DNA of 64,000 nucleotides from Sambucus nigra. Lineage: Eukaryota; Streptophyta; Magnoliopsida; Dipsacales; Adoxaceae. The DNA is taken from positions 200,001-264,000 of the forward strand of contig CASBWL010000415.1 of assembly GCA_949130495.1 (NCBI GenBank), in the 5' to 3' direction. This document shows, piece by piece, positions 11,146-22,624 of this stretch (within the stretch, counting starts at the first letter, position 1; every line of letters starts with the position of its first letter). Both the position numbers and the translations under genes were made by a program. The notes under the pieces were generated by a model, which was given only the letters and a program-made list of their open reading frames with translations, had not been told where the DNA came from and ran no database searches.

Positions 11146-12690
11146 TAATTAAAGAACGGAAGACCCGTAGTAGAGGAGACCAGGCTCCCCCCCCTCTGAG
11201 CGCATCATCGAGGACTTGGTAGAAATTATGGCCGAAGATGGTGACAGTAGCAGAGTCTTCTTGATAGGAGCATCTCTCACCGACGAAGAGCAGAAGGAGT
11301 TGACGACCTTGCTGAGGTGAAGCATAGATGTTTTCGCATGGGAACCATATGAGCTGCCTGGAATCGATCCTAGTATCGTCTTCCATCAGCTGCACGTCGA
11401 CCCCACATTCAAGCCAATCACACAGAAAGCACGGTGAACTGCACCCGAGAAGGCTAAAGCGATAGAAAAGGAAGTCGAAAAACTGCTGGATGCAGGATCC
11501 ATACGGGAAGTGCAATTCCCCAAGTGGTTATCCAAGTCAGTAGTAGTTCCAAAGAATAATGGAAAGTGGAGAGTTTGCATCGACTTCACCGACCTCAACA
11601 AAGCATGCCCCAAGGATAGTTTCCCTCTCCCAAAGATAGACCAACTAGTAGACGCCACTGCTGCTCACGAGCGAATGAGTTTCCTGGACGCGTACTCGGG
11701 ATATCACCAGATCCCCTTGTACGCCCCAGACCAGGATAAAATGGCTTTCATCATGACAGTTGGGTTATATTGTTATAAGGTCATGCCTTTTGGGCTCAAG
11801 AATGCTGGGGCAACCTATCAGCGGCTGGTTATTAAAATGTTCAAAGATAAAATGGTAGACACAATGGAGGTCTACATCGATGACATGCTCGTTAAAAGCA
11901 AGAGGAAGGAAAATCACCTCTCGGACCTAACAAATACCTTTGAAGTCCTCAGGAAGTACCGGATGAAACTTAATGCGAGTAAGTGTTCCTTCGGTGTCCA
12001 GCCAGGAAAATTTCTTTGGTACTTGGTCAGTAAGCGAGGCATAGAACCTAATCCAGACCAGATCGATGCAATCAATAGAGTACAATATCCTCGCACAGTC
12101 TGGGACGTGCAGAAGCTCACCGAAATGCTCGCTGCCTTAAATTGTTTCATTTCCAAATCCTCCGAGAAGTGCAAGCCCTTTTTCCAACCCTTAAAGGGGA
12201 GTAAAACGATAGAGTGGATCCCAGATTTCTTGTGAGCATTGGACGAGCTCAAGTCCTACCTAAGCACTCCACCATTGCTTGTCATACCACCGCAAAAGGA
12301 TTCTTTATACATGTACCTCTCCGTATCTAATCACACTGTAAGCTCGGCGCTAATATGCGAGGTTGCAGGGATCCAACACCCCGTCTATTACGCGAGCAAG
12401 ACCTTGTTAGACGCCGAGTAAAGGTACGTACCATTGGAGAAGCTTGCATTTGCCCTAGTAATAGCCTCGAGAAAGCTGAAGCATTATTTCAAAGCTCATA
12501 CTAGCATCGTCCTTACATCGTACCCCTCAAGGCGGTCCTAAGGAAAGCGGATTTGTCGGGAAGATTGTCTAAGTGGTCAGTCGAGCTCGGTCGGTTTGAC
12601 TTCCAATTTCAACCAAGGACAGCTATCAAGGGGCAGATCCTTGCTGATTTCATAGCCAAATTCACGGGCGAAGAACTCTCCGACCAGCCT
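11146..12690 (+). pseudogene. Reverse transcriptase and Ty3 RNase H of the Tat element
   Basis: The reading frame shifts by one relative to protease. The RT reads from about 11200 (SIDVFAWEPYELPGIDP) to 12235, with motifs VCIDFTDLNKACPKD, PFGLKNAGATYQR and the catalytic YIDD at 11873-11884. Stops at about 11320, 11434 and 12233-12235 interrupt it. RNase H follows (YMYLSVSNHTVSSALI, VYYASKTL), with a further stop at 12419-12421 and a frame change near 12525 that returns to the gag frame. It ends around [10 protein letters not shown]. The domain converts element RNA to DNA and removes the RNA strand. Confidence 0.88.
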
Positions 12691-13197
12691 CAGCCAACAA
12701 AGCAAAACAACCAAGCAACAGTGGAAAACTGGAAACTATTCGTTGATGGAGCCTCCAACTCAAAGGGGGCAGGGGTAGGCATTGTTCTCATCACTCAAGA
12801 AAACACAATCCTTGAGCAAGGAATCAGGCTGGGATTTGCATCCTCCAACAACGAAGCAGAGTACGAAGCCCTAATAGCAGGTCTCCAAAAAGTGCAAACT
12901 CTGGGAGCAAAATGTTTGCAGGTGTTCGGCGATTCGCAACTAGTCTCCAACCAGATAAGTGGATATTATAATGCTAAGGATGAAAGAATGGCAGCCTACC
13001 TTGCCTTCGCGAAAAAATTAATGACGAGCTTCGAGGAGATCAACATCCAGCAGTTTCCTAGGGGGCAAAATAGTCATGCTGATGCCTTAGCAGCCCTGAG
13101 TTCAGCATTTGATTCTAGCCTTAAAAGGGTCATCCCCATTAATTTCCTCATTTGTCCGAGCATTAACCACAACAGTAAGCTACCAAATGTGGAATAA
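12691..13197 (+). pseudogene. Second, archaeal-type RNase H of the Tat element
   Basis: The frame from about 12721 encodes [50 protein letters not shown] and [11 protein letters not shown]. The four acidic catalytic positions (DGAS, EAEYEA, GDSQ, ADAL) are all kept. This extra RNase H between the Ty3 RNase H and integrase is an established mark of the Tat lineage. The domain itself is uninterrupted up to TAA 13195-13197, so it is the best-kept part of this element. Confidence 0.88.
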
Positions 13198-14463
13198 ATA
13201 CTCCAGGTGGGATTAGCCCCCAGCTGGATAGACCCCTTAAAAGACTATTTAAAGGAGGGCACACTCTCAGAGGACAAGAAAACTACCCACGAGATAAGAG
13301 TCAAAGCTGCTTGCTTTCACTTATCCACAGGGGGTGACCTATATAAGAAGTCCTTCTCCAGACCCTATATTAGATGCGTCCATCCGGGCGATGTCGAGCA
13401 AGTGCTGCACGAGCTTCATGAAGGAATCTGCGGAGGTTATGTCGGAGGAAGGTCTCTAGCCTTTCGAGCAATGAAGGAAGGCTATTGGTGGCCATATATG
13501 TAAAAGGACTCCGCCGTATATGTTCGTAAATGCCTGAAATGCCAACTCCACGCTCCTATGGTCCACCAACCCGCCAGTGACCTAAAATCCCTGACCAGCC
13601 CATGGCCCTTCGCCCAATGGGGAATGGACATCGTGGGACCACTACCCACCGCTGTCGACAATCGCAAATACCTGTTGGTCGCAACTGACTACTTCACCAA
13701 ATGGATTGAGACAAAACCATTGGCGAACATTCGAGATGTTGATATGATAAGATTCATATGGAGGAATATAATCACTCGATTCGGAATCCCCAGAACCATC
13801 ATCACTGATAATGTGACACAATTTGAGAGTGGCCCCTTCTAGGATTTCTGTAACGAACGCGGGATCAGGCACCACTTCAGTTTGGTGGCATACCCTCAGA
13901 GCAATAGACAAGCAGAAGCTTCCAACAAAACTATGATCGATGGATTAAAGAAGCGGTTAGAGCGAGCCAAAGGCGCATGGGCAACTGAGCTACCCCACAT
14001 CTTATGGGCATACCGAACTACCCCTCGGCGAGCAACATGAGAAATGCCATTCTCACTAACATATGGTATGGAAGCAGTCATCCCACTAGAAGCGGGATTG
14101 CCAACAATGAGATCCGACCTTGTCGAGCAAGGACAGAATGATGAGACATTGCTCACTGAACTCGACCTGGACGACGAGCGTAGAGAATTTGTCCTAGTAA
14201 AGCTTGCGAGCTATCAGCAACAGCTCGCAAAACTCTACCACAAAAGGGTTAACCCAAGAAGATTCCAAGTTGGGGACTATGTTCTAAGAAAAGTCCTTGG
14301 CAATGCGGTAAAGTCATCAGACGGCAAGCTAGGCCCAAATTGGGAAGGACCCTTTAAAATAACTAAAGACGACCTGCAAGGTGCCTATCACTTGGAAACA
14401 ATGAAGGGCAGAGAGATACCACGAGCATGGAACGCATCTAATCTCAAGAAATTCTATTTTTAG
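13198..14463 (+). pseudogene. Integrase of the Tat element (interrupted)
   Basis: Zinc-binding N-terminal region at about 13400-13545: the second histidine is replaced by Tyr (CGGYVGGRS), while the C..C pair (RKCLKCQ) is present after a stop at 13501-13503. The catalytic core has GMDIVGP, ITDNVTQFES and QAEASNKTM (D, D and E). Further stops occur at 13840-13842 (where Q fits) and 14038-14040 (where R fits). The C-terminal part ends WEGPFKI...AWNASNLKKFYF before TAG 14461-14463. There is no chromodomain, as expected for Tat. Confidence 0.87.
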
Positions 14464-15203
14464 ATTCTCAAGGAATTCTATTGTTGAATCTTTTTCTTGT
14501 ATTTGTTATGTGAAAGGACAGTTCATTTCCCTTATCACTAATGAAAGTCTCTTAGTTGATTACTCTCTGATCAGTAACAGTTGCATTTTATCACACATCC
14601 TTTCCAAATCACAGGCACAATGGTCGATATAGCAGGGGAACACCCCTCCTCAGGTCATCGTCACGAAGCACGAAAGACCTCTTAGCATTACCCCTGGCAA
14701 TATATAAAGCCCTACTGAGTATTCTTAGGCATCAAACCTACATTGAATGAACAAAATCCTGATTGGATGAAGACATCCAATACCAGGTGTGTCCTCGCCA
14801 ATTGCCCTACTTAGGTCTAAGGGAGTGTGACGACACAACCTAAAAGGTAAAGTGGGGCACAATGGTATTTTGGTATTATACTGGACTTGGGGGACACTTG
14901 CATAACAAAACAAAAAGGATTACGAAGCAGCAAGAATATAAAAATATTGGATGAACACGTTTAGTCGGCAAAATTGCCCAAGACACGAACTTTTCTTTAA
15001 TCTCTTATATTTACAACAATGATAATACATGTTTATTCGGCGAAGCTCGCCCAAAGCATTTACAATATCGAAAGAACTAAAGAATAACAACTTGCAAAAT
15101 CTCAAGGAGGTGGACACCTCCGAACAAGATAATCTGCCACTCTAGCTCTTCTTCCGTCATTAGGGGCAGGGGCTATCTCTTTCACGACCTCATTTGAGTT
15201 CAA
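14464..15203. other. Non-coding spacer after pol (Tat element)
   Basis: 740 bp between the integrase stop and the end of the nearer antisense coding region. I see no domain similarity. ATATATAAAGCCC at about 14698 looks like a TATA box, but its use is unknown. Confidence 0.5.
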
Positions 15204-16033
15204 CTACAATAGTTGCTGAGGAATAGCATCGATGGGGATCCATTGATCATCCCTACTGAATGGATTGGGCATTAGAGTGGAGGAGGACATCTCGTGACGA
15301 TACCATAACACCGAGTTCCTCGAGACCTGCAGATATTTTAGGGCACTTAACCACCCTCTGATGAAAGAAAGTTCCTCGAATTCAGATAGTCTTGTTGGAG
15401 CATCCAGCCAGCCTTGATCATAACCATCAGCCCACGCTTGCCGAGGACCTTTCTTGAATAAATTCCGCAGTCGGGTAACATCCCTTTGAAGCCCGTAGCA
15501 ATTACATATGCTCACCGGACATCATCGCGGAGCTCTTCCATCTCCCTATCACGATGTTCTTCGACTTACCTGTTCCTTCCCCTGGTGCCCCTACTAGCTC
15601 GCGAAAGGGGAGGACGAGTGGAACCTTGCAGCATAGGAGGAGTATATCCAGCTCGCGACGACGAGGAGCCTTGCAGGACTGCTAAAATAGTGCACGATGC
15701 ATACTCCTTAAGCTTTATGACTTACCTCCTCAGATCTTCATTCTCCTGCTGCAGGAACTCCCAAACTTGGTTGATCTCGGTGGCCTCTAGTAACCTTGCT
15801 CTCAGTACAATGACTTCCTCTTGCACTGAGGCACCAATGTCTTCCATTTCCTAGAGCGTGTCCTTCAGCTTAGCCACTAGCTCGGACTGCTCCTTATATT
15901 TCTGATTCCTAGACCTAAGTGACTTGCAAAGTTTAACAAAGGCCTAGCGAACTTCAGGGCTTGCGTTAGGACCGAGGGTCCTGTCCAGTTGGGAAGTAGC
16001 GGGAATGTAATCATCCACATCAACCAACAACAA
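15204..16033 (-). pseudogene. Antisense gene B of the Tat element (coiled-coil protein, decayed)
   Basis: Read on the minus strand from about 16033 the frame continues to about 15520, crossed by five stops (TAG/TAA mostly where Gln fits). It then continues in a shifted frame to TAA/TAG at 15204 (text DGYDQGWLDAPTRL and LSFIRGWLSALKYLQ). The first part has heptad-like segments (VAKLKDTL, EEVIVLRARLLEATE, EFLQQENEDLRR), suggesting a coiled coil. No start codon is visible, and an upstream exon or loss is possible. It lies downstream of antisense gene A in the same direction. Tat relatives carry antisense genes here, but I cannot assign a function. Confidence 0.5.
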
Positions 16034-16087
16034 GTAAAAGAAAGATAGAGGAGAGAAAGAGATCAGCACAAGCAAAAGTAGAGCCTT

Positions 16088-16093
16088 TTTATT
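16088..16093 (-). terminator. AATAAA polyadenylation signal after antisense gene A
   Basis: On the minus strand AATAAA lies 80 bases after the gene A stop (16173) and just before antisense gene B, which fits separate transcripts. Confidence 0.4.
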
Positions 16094-16172
16094 TCATCAA
16101 TAAAAGTCAAGTACATCGAGCAGAAACTGGGGAAATTACAAGCAAAAGTACAAAAATAGTCCTAAAAATAGA

Positions 16173-18306
16173 CTAACTAGCAACCTCAGGCTGCCCAGAG
16201 GTGGCAGGCTGCTTCCCCATGTCAGTAGCAGCAGAGGCATCCCCCTCTACAGGGATTCCCCCAGTCGCCTGGGCAGGACAAACACCGGTAGGAATTGATT
16301 GATCAACACCCTCGATGGCTGGGGCAGGAGCTTCCTCGTCCACAGTTGGCTTCGGACCCGGGTCATGCTCGTCGAATAGAGGAGACTCAATATCAACACC
16401 AGCAGTTAAAAGAGCCTTATTCCATCCATTCTTGAAGTTCAGACGGCTGATGTAGCCTATCTAAACCTCGGCATCTTCGTAAGTAGTAGTCCACCCAAAG
16501 TTGTATAAATCCTCCTTGATGGTGGCTACCTGGGACTCTTTCTCCTTTAACTGCTCGGTCAGAACCTTATTCTCCTCCACGAGATCCAACTTGCTTGAGA
16601 CGACTAAGTCATAGGCCTACCTCAACTCGTTCAGCTCCTTAACCGCCGCATCCCTTTCTCGACTAGAGTTGATGAGGGCCAGATCAGAGGAAACTCGAGT
16701 TGCATCAGTAGTCTTTAAGTCAACCTCCAGCTGAGAACCCCTAACTTCCAAAGCGGACTTCTGTTGATCCATCTTGCTGTTCCTTCTCACCAGCTCAATG
16801 CGAGAGCGATAGAGCAGGGTGAAGTCAGTCACGAACTGTAAGAAATAAAGAAGAGATCAAGGAGGAAATTAAAAAATTGAAAAATGGAGAGGATCTTACC
16901 AAGGATAGCCTATGGCTAGCTTGCAGGGCCAATTGATCAGACCCAACACCCTCTGGAGGTCTGTAGGGAGAACTGCCCTCTCGAGCAGTGCAGGAGCCAG
17001 CTGAGGAGAAATGGCAACTGAGGCCCCCTCGGGCAAAGCAGACACCTGGACCAAGGCTTGCCCAGCCTTTATCCTTGACTCCATCTTTCTCCTCTCTTCC
17101 TCTTTCTCCTTCTCCATTCTCTTCCTCTCCTCCATTCTCTTTTTTCCTCCACCTTCTTTCTTTTCTCCTCCCTTTTTCTCTCCCTCTCTTTTACCTGCTC
17201 TTCCTCTCTCCTCTTCCTCTCTTGCTCCTGAGAAGAAGATCGAGAACCAGTAGCCATGGCCCCAGCAGTAGATTTTTATTTCTTTGACCTTTGTGCAAAA
17301 AGTACATGGTCCTCCTCATCATCATCTCTGATCAAGTTCTTTCTTGGAGGTATCTCTTCACCTGAACTGCTGGAAGTGCTCGACGATCCACGAGCTTCAG
17401 AATCCTCCTCACAGTCAGAGGAACTGCTGCTGTCAAGGCTCCCTTCACCCAAATTTCCTGCAGGCTCACTCTCAGAGGTGCTCTCCTCTTCATCCAACTG
17501 GATGGGCTCAGCAATAGTCTCTCCAAAAGAATCAAACTCTGGTACACTATCCACAGGTCGTGCTATGAAGCTGGAGCCTACGTTCTTATACTCAAGCAAA
17601 AAGGCAGCAGACCTGGGATGCTCGTCGTCACCCAGAGGCTCCCTGATATTCCAAGCTTTCACCAACTCCGAGATACGAAACTTACTGAGAGCAGGCTCCA
17701 AATTCTTTGACCTCGCTGTGGAAGAAAAAGCAAAAAGGGGTTAGAAAAGTCATAAATCAGCAAAGGTTGAAACAACAGTACAATGTCTACCTATATATTC
17801 TTCCCCATAAAAAGGAACAGTGAACCTCTCAGACCTCGACCCTTCAAGTTGGGGAGAGAACTGCCAATTTCTAACAAGGAAACCCTCTTGCCAGTAGTCC
17901 TTATGGGAATCAGGTAGATTCACTACCAATACCCTGTCCGAGCTCCTAGCTTTGAGGTACAGGACACCTGAGCTAGTTCATGAAAAGGAATAACAAAAGA
18001 ATACCTCGGCAAGTCCAAACCTAGTGCCATATAATTGATTTATCCTATGCACACCGTTCACTATTTTCCATACATTGGGCCAGCATTGTGCAGAAACAAT
18101 ATTAAAATAGCCAAAAAAGTGCAAAAACATATCATTAAGGGGAAAGGTAAGTCCCCCTGGGAAAGCAACAAAATATGGATCCAATGGGCATCCTCTAAAT
18201 CCCTAACGTTCCTAGGAGGGGAGGCACAACACTCAACTTCCACCCACTCAGGGATGTTGTAGAACTTCCTAAATTCAGAGATTGACCTATTTCCAATCTT
18301 CGCCAT
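16173..18306 (-). pseudogene. Antisense spliced gene A of the Tat element
   Basis: On the minus strand an ATG at 18306-18304 opens MAKIGNRSISEFRKFYNIPE. After one frameshift (about 18180) the text LTFPLNDMFLHFFGYFNI and FLVRNWQFSP resembles the N-terminal domain of the extra antisense protein of Tat elements. A 75-bp intron (17790-17716, GTAGAC to CCACAG) keeps the frame exactly. Exon 2 holds an acidic Ser/Glu-rich stretch, a stop at 17278-17276, then an Arg/Glu-rich coiled coil with a frameshift near 17100. A second intron-like segment (16899-16836, GTAAGA to TTACAG) has good splice signals but does not preserve frame in this copy. Exon 3 continues as coiled coil to TAG 16175-16173. Function unknown. 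Confidence 0.7.
17716..17790 (-). other. Frame-preserving intron in antisense gene A
   Basis: 75 bp on the minus strand, donor G|GTAGAC and acceptor TTCTTCCACAG|CG. Joining after phase 1 gives an open frame on both sides (EEYI then RSKNLEPALS), which is good evidence that the minus strand is the sense strand of a spliced gene. Confidence 0.7.
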
Positions 18307-18673
18307 TGAAAGATTCAAGAAAAGCTACAAACCAGAGATAAAGTGCAAAGAAAGGGCACGAGAAACTTACAAAACAGAAGATCGGTTCGAATGATGAAGA
18401 GGCACGAGCTCAAGACTACTAAGAAGCGATGGTAATGGGGATTGAGAGGAGAAGGTACAAGGCGCTAGAGTTCTCAGAAGATAGAAGAATGTTGGAAAGG
18501 CTGAAGCGACGGGAGGAAATGTGGCTATTCCAATAAGCCTTCAAAATCTAATCATAATGCACAGTGAGCGAAGCAGCTGTCGCCAGAATTAACTCCACAG
18601 CTCCCGAGGAGTTGCAACACAGCCATTATGGCTAATTATTTAAATATATTGAGCCCATAAACAAGGCCCAACA

Positions 18674-18687
18674 AATTTAGGGGCAAT
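18674..18687 (+). other. Polypurine tract of the Tat element
   Basis: AATTTAGGGGCAAT directly precedes the 3' LTR. It is short but correctly placed. The 370 bp between it and the antisense ATG (18307-18673) holds no other feature except a minus-strand TATA-like ATATATTTAAATA near 18650. Confidence 0.6.
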
Positions 18688-19093
18688 TGTGGCTACCCAG
18701 AAATTAGAAATATGGGCCTGGATGAGTAGCCCAGTCCCGGCGGCCCAAAGTCGAGGCCATTCATCTTTTATATTGATCCGGTCTCCCCCCACGATCCCAT
18801 GAAGGGAAGTTATAGGGGAGATGGGAAATATGGAGAAAACCATCAACTCCACTTACCTATATGTAAATGTATATATTAAACCCTAGGTCCGGGGAAAAAG
18901 GACAAGTGGCATTCTTCGTAATCACTCTCCAGAGTATATAGAAATAATACTGACTGCACCACCGTGGACGTAGGCACATCTTTGCTGAACCACATACATC
19001 TTTTGTTGTGTGATTGAAATTTTATATTCCTTGTTCTTCCTTGGTAATTGTTTCTCTCGTATTTATTTGTGTTGCATAATAATTGTCACCACA
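18688..19093 (+). repeat. 3' LTR of the Tat element
   Basis: 406 bp, TGTGGCTACCC to TTGTCACCACA, with 19 substitutions and no indels against the 5' LTR by my count. Confidence 0.9.
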
Positions 19094-19849
19094 TGCATCT
19101 CACAAACTTAAATTCTGTGAAAAGTGTTATCCCCCGCTTGATATAGAGTTCATAGAGATAGTATTCGCCTTAAAAGAATAGAGGCACTACTTCCTGGGAA
19201 GGAAACTGGTCTTCTTATGAGCAACGAGTTAGAGTTCGTAAAAGACTCTCAATTGGATATTCCCTTTCGTTAAGGAAATGCAAATGGGAGTAGAGGATTC
19301 ACCGAGTACAAAACTCATTGGAGAGATTAGTTATGGCATGGAATGCCAAATAGAACGAGCTTCACCTAGGCGACGCTATAGTAAGACCATTCATGTCAGT
19401 AATTAACCCAATTCCCATACTAGTGTGAAGAGACAAGTGGTGAGAAGGGGAAGGATGGGAGTAGTGGCTTTTGTGAGTCGAATTTCCGTACGATAGTTCG
19501 GATCATTTTCTATAAGGATAGTGTCGTGAGTGTGGCCTAGTGTAGTTATTCCCTGGTAAGTGTACAATGTAATTCGGGAAGAAAGGAATTTTGTACCGGG
19601 ATGTGTAGGTATCTCCTTCCGTAGTAGAAAGGTAGGATCGATAGTTCATGAGGAACGGTTTGGTGCTATGTTACAACACGGAGAATGTAGATTGAGATCG
19701 AATAGTGATGACCTTAGTCTGAGTCCAATGTGGACACCGCACTGCCGAGGGATTATAAGAAATGATAGAACGATAGTTTAGTATAGTATACCCTTTATAT
19801 GATTAAGGTTATACTGTATGCCTGAAATTTGAGGGCAAAATTCCCTTCT
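19094..19849 (+). other. LARD interior, 3' part, non-coding
   Basis: Continuation of the outer element after the Tat insertion. There is no gag-pol similarity. The stretch just before the polypurine tract (AAATTTGAGGGCAAAATTCC) aligns with the one before the Tekay 3' LTR (GAATTTCGGGACGAAATTC). Confidence 0.65.
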
Positions 19850-19862
19850 AAGGGGGGGAGTA
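19850..19862 (+). other. Polypurine tract of the LARD element
   Basis: AAGGGGGGGAGTA lies immediately before TGTAACAAC of the 3' LTR. It is close in form to the Tekay tract at 38511-38524. Confidence 0.8.
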
Positions 19863-20772
19863 TGTAACAACACAGGCTTTTGAGAGACTATTTTATATTA
19901 TTTTGCATGCTGGGCTAATCTTATAAAGTAGGGGTAGTTTCAGTAAATATTATTTCATGTGAGACTTAGGGATAATATTTACTATGTTTTGTCTATTTAC
20001 TGTTATGAGAAGGTTAATAGAATTATACTGTGATATATTGCGTCGTTATATGTAAAACGACGGTTATGACTTATAATTAAATTGGAGTAAAATTAATGAG
20101 GTAAAAAGAAGACCATAAAATTTTCTCACGTAATCTCGAATGCCAAAATAGGGGGTGCGGCTGTTTTTAGAATAGTCGAGATAGTCAAAATAAGTGCCAT
20201 GTTGTATTTTTTTTGTTTCGGGCACTTTTGGGGTGTTATGACTCAATTAAGTGGTTACGAGTCATTTTAATGTGTATTAGCAATTAAAAGAGGGCATTTA
20301 TGTTTTAAGACCCATTTAAGATTCCCCACCTCTTTCCTTTCTTCATTTGTGTTAGAAGCCAAAGGAGAGAGAGAGAGAGAGAGGGAGAGAGAAGAGAGAA
20401 AGCTTGGGAGAAATGGAGAAAAAGAGAGAAAATGGAGATTTGAGGTCGAAAATCGTTGCCACCGGAGGAGGATCCGAGACTACAACCTCAAGGCAAGTTT
20501 TTTACTTGCTAGATGTTGATTTAATGTGATAAATTGCATGTGTAGTTAAGTTTTGGAGATTTAAACCCTAAATGGGTTCTTTGTTGATTTTGAGGATTTA
20601 ACCCTTAAATCTTAGTTTTGGTTTGATTTGAGGATAAATTATTTGTTATAAATTGTGTAGAAACCATTTGGGAGAATTAGTTGTTGTTGATGTTGGATAA
20701 AACCAAGGATTTGGGGTTTCTGGAATTTAGGGTTCTTAAACCCGTAGCCCAAATTGGGCCGAACTTCAGAAT

Positions 20773-20973
20773 CGAATCGATTCGGCCCTAGGGGTGAATC
20801 GATTTGGATAAGGGGAAGGTTACAGGTCTGGGTAAACCTAATTGATTTGGGTGGGACCGAATCGATTCGGCTATTACAGAATGTCAAGTTTGGCTGACCG
20901 AATCGATTCGGCTTTTAGGTGAATCGATTCGCAAGGGCGAATCGGTTCGGCCCATGGGGCGAATCGATTCGGT
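20773..20973. repeat. Array of CCGAATCGATTCGG palindromes (3' LTR)
   Basis: Eight copies or near-copies in 200 bp, starting near 20773, 20795, 20838, 20857, 20898, 20920, 20938 and 20960. That is two more than in the 5' LTR, so copy number has changed since insertion or the ends recombined with other family members. Confidence 0.85.
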
Positions 20974-22238
20974 TGCCCTGTTTTTGTGATATTTTTTCCT
21001 AGTTTAATTTTTAGCCCTTTTTCTTTTAGGTCCAAGGGTTAGTCACCTTCCTTTGGGAAGTAATGGGGAGTCCTAGAGGGATGTTCTGGGTAGACATATG
21101 TCCTAGGATAATATGGGATAATTGGGCTTACCCTGAGGGCTAGTTGTGTAGGTTAATATCCAAACAATTTATGAAGTTAACCTAAAGATAAATTGGAGGT
21201 AAAAGGTTAATGTTAATACTTTTGGGAGATACTCCTTGAGGTTGACTCACTTCGATGGTTTATGAAATTATATGAACCCTTGGAGGCTAGTTTGAGGATA
21301 ATGGCACTTCGGGTCTTGGGTCATTAATAAAATATGAATCTAAGAATAAGAAATGCATATTATAAAATGTAGTACTAATAAATAAGTACAAATGATTTTG
21401 AGAATGTAAAAATGAATGTTTTCAAATGAAAAGGAAAATGATTTTCTTAAACGGTAAATAATGTATGGATACACACCCTCTCTAAATGACATCATAAGGG
21501 AAGTTCGTGCGTGTGGTGAAGCCCCCTGGCTAGTGAATACAGGGTGGATATATCCCTAGTCCATATGACCATTTATTGTATATATTTTTGCAATGGGTAG
21601 GTAATTCTGGGGTGTGGTTATGACTACCCCGCAGGCATATGGCCGCTTCCCGACGTCTTGCATATAGGTGCCCATGTGTCGTAATTGATAGGTAGTGGAA
21701 GATGATGGTCATTTAGGGGCGCGCCCTGGCGGGCGGTCTTAAAAAGCCTTATATAAAATGATATATATAACTATGTTCAATAATGTGGGACATTAATTGT
21801 ATTAAAGCATTTTATGATAATGAAATGGCTTTAATTTACATTTCCCGGATGGAAGAAGGGAAATGGGATGTTAAATACATTTTCTGAATGGAAGAAGGAA
21901 AATGGATGATATGATATGAAAGGTTAAAGCATTTTTATGATAATAAAACTTGCTTTAAATTATATATATTTTCCGGATGGAAGAAGGAAAAGGAAAAGTT
22001 ATGAAATGGAAAGGTAAAGCACTTTTATGCTAATAAAACTTGCTTTAAAATATGTATTTTGCCTGGATGGAGGAAATGAAATTGATTGGTAAGCATTTGA
22101 TAAAGTGTTTTACCATTTATATATATTCCTGAAGAAAGAAATAGGAATTATGCTTTTATATAGTGAATGGATTTATTTATGTTTCCTTGAGTAGCTGTAG
22201 ATGATTTCCTATTTATGTATATATTAATTCCGTGCTGA

Positions 22239-22624
22239 GGGTTTAATGTATCTCGACGATCGACCTTGCCTAGTAATAGTGTATCGAGGGGGTTCCTTGT
22301 TTGGATTTCACTTTGCGAGACACCCCACGCACGAATAAGGGCATAGTGGTGAGACTGGGGAGAAGTTTAGCCCTTAGTACTATGTTAAGGGAAATTAAAT
22401 TAGATGAATAAATACATCAATAATGTACATAGGGTTTAATGGATCTCGATGATCGACCTTGCCTAGTAGTATTGTATTGGGGGGGTTCCTTGTTTGGATT
22501 TTGCTTTGCGAGACACCCCACGCACGAATAGGGAATAGTGTTGATAATGGGGAGAAATTAGTCCTTAGTACTTGGGTTAACTAGAGCATCATCATTGATA
22601 TTGCGCTAGGTTGCTTTTAGATTG
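22239..22624 (+). repeat. Tandem duplication holding hairpin module copies B and C
   Basis: Two units starting GGGTTTAAT at 22239 and 22432, offset 193 bp. Each carries the module: copy B at 22252-22335 and copy C at 22444-22528. Both can form a GGGGT/ACCCC stem around the conserved GGATTT and GCGAGA. The 5' LTR has a single unit here. Confidence 0.75.

Larger units (their letters stand above)
8434..19093 (+). mobile_element. Tat-lineage Ty3 retrotransposon nested in the LARD
   Basis: LTRs at 8434-8839 and 18688-19093, both 406 bp, begin TGTGG and end CCACA. I counted 19 differences (about 4.7%). Domain order is gag, protease, reverse transcriptase, Ty3 RNase H, a second archaeal-type RNase H, integrase, then 4.2 kb with two antisense coding regions, a polypurine tract and the 3' LTR. 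The second RNase H and the antisense genes are established features of the plant Tat lineage (for example Retand and Grande types). All open frames are interrupted, so the copy is inactive. No clean 5-bp target duplication was found (TTGTG left, TGCAT right). Confidence 0.9.

Noticed and set aside
16988..17744. Plus-strand frames rich in Ser, Pro and Leu
   Set aside because: They are shadows of the low-complexity Glu/Arg and acidic stretches of antisense gene A, whose frame-preserving intron supports the minus strand.
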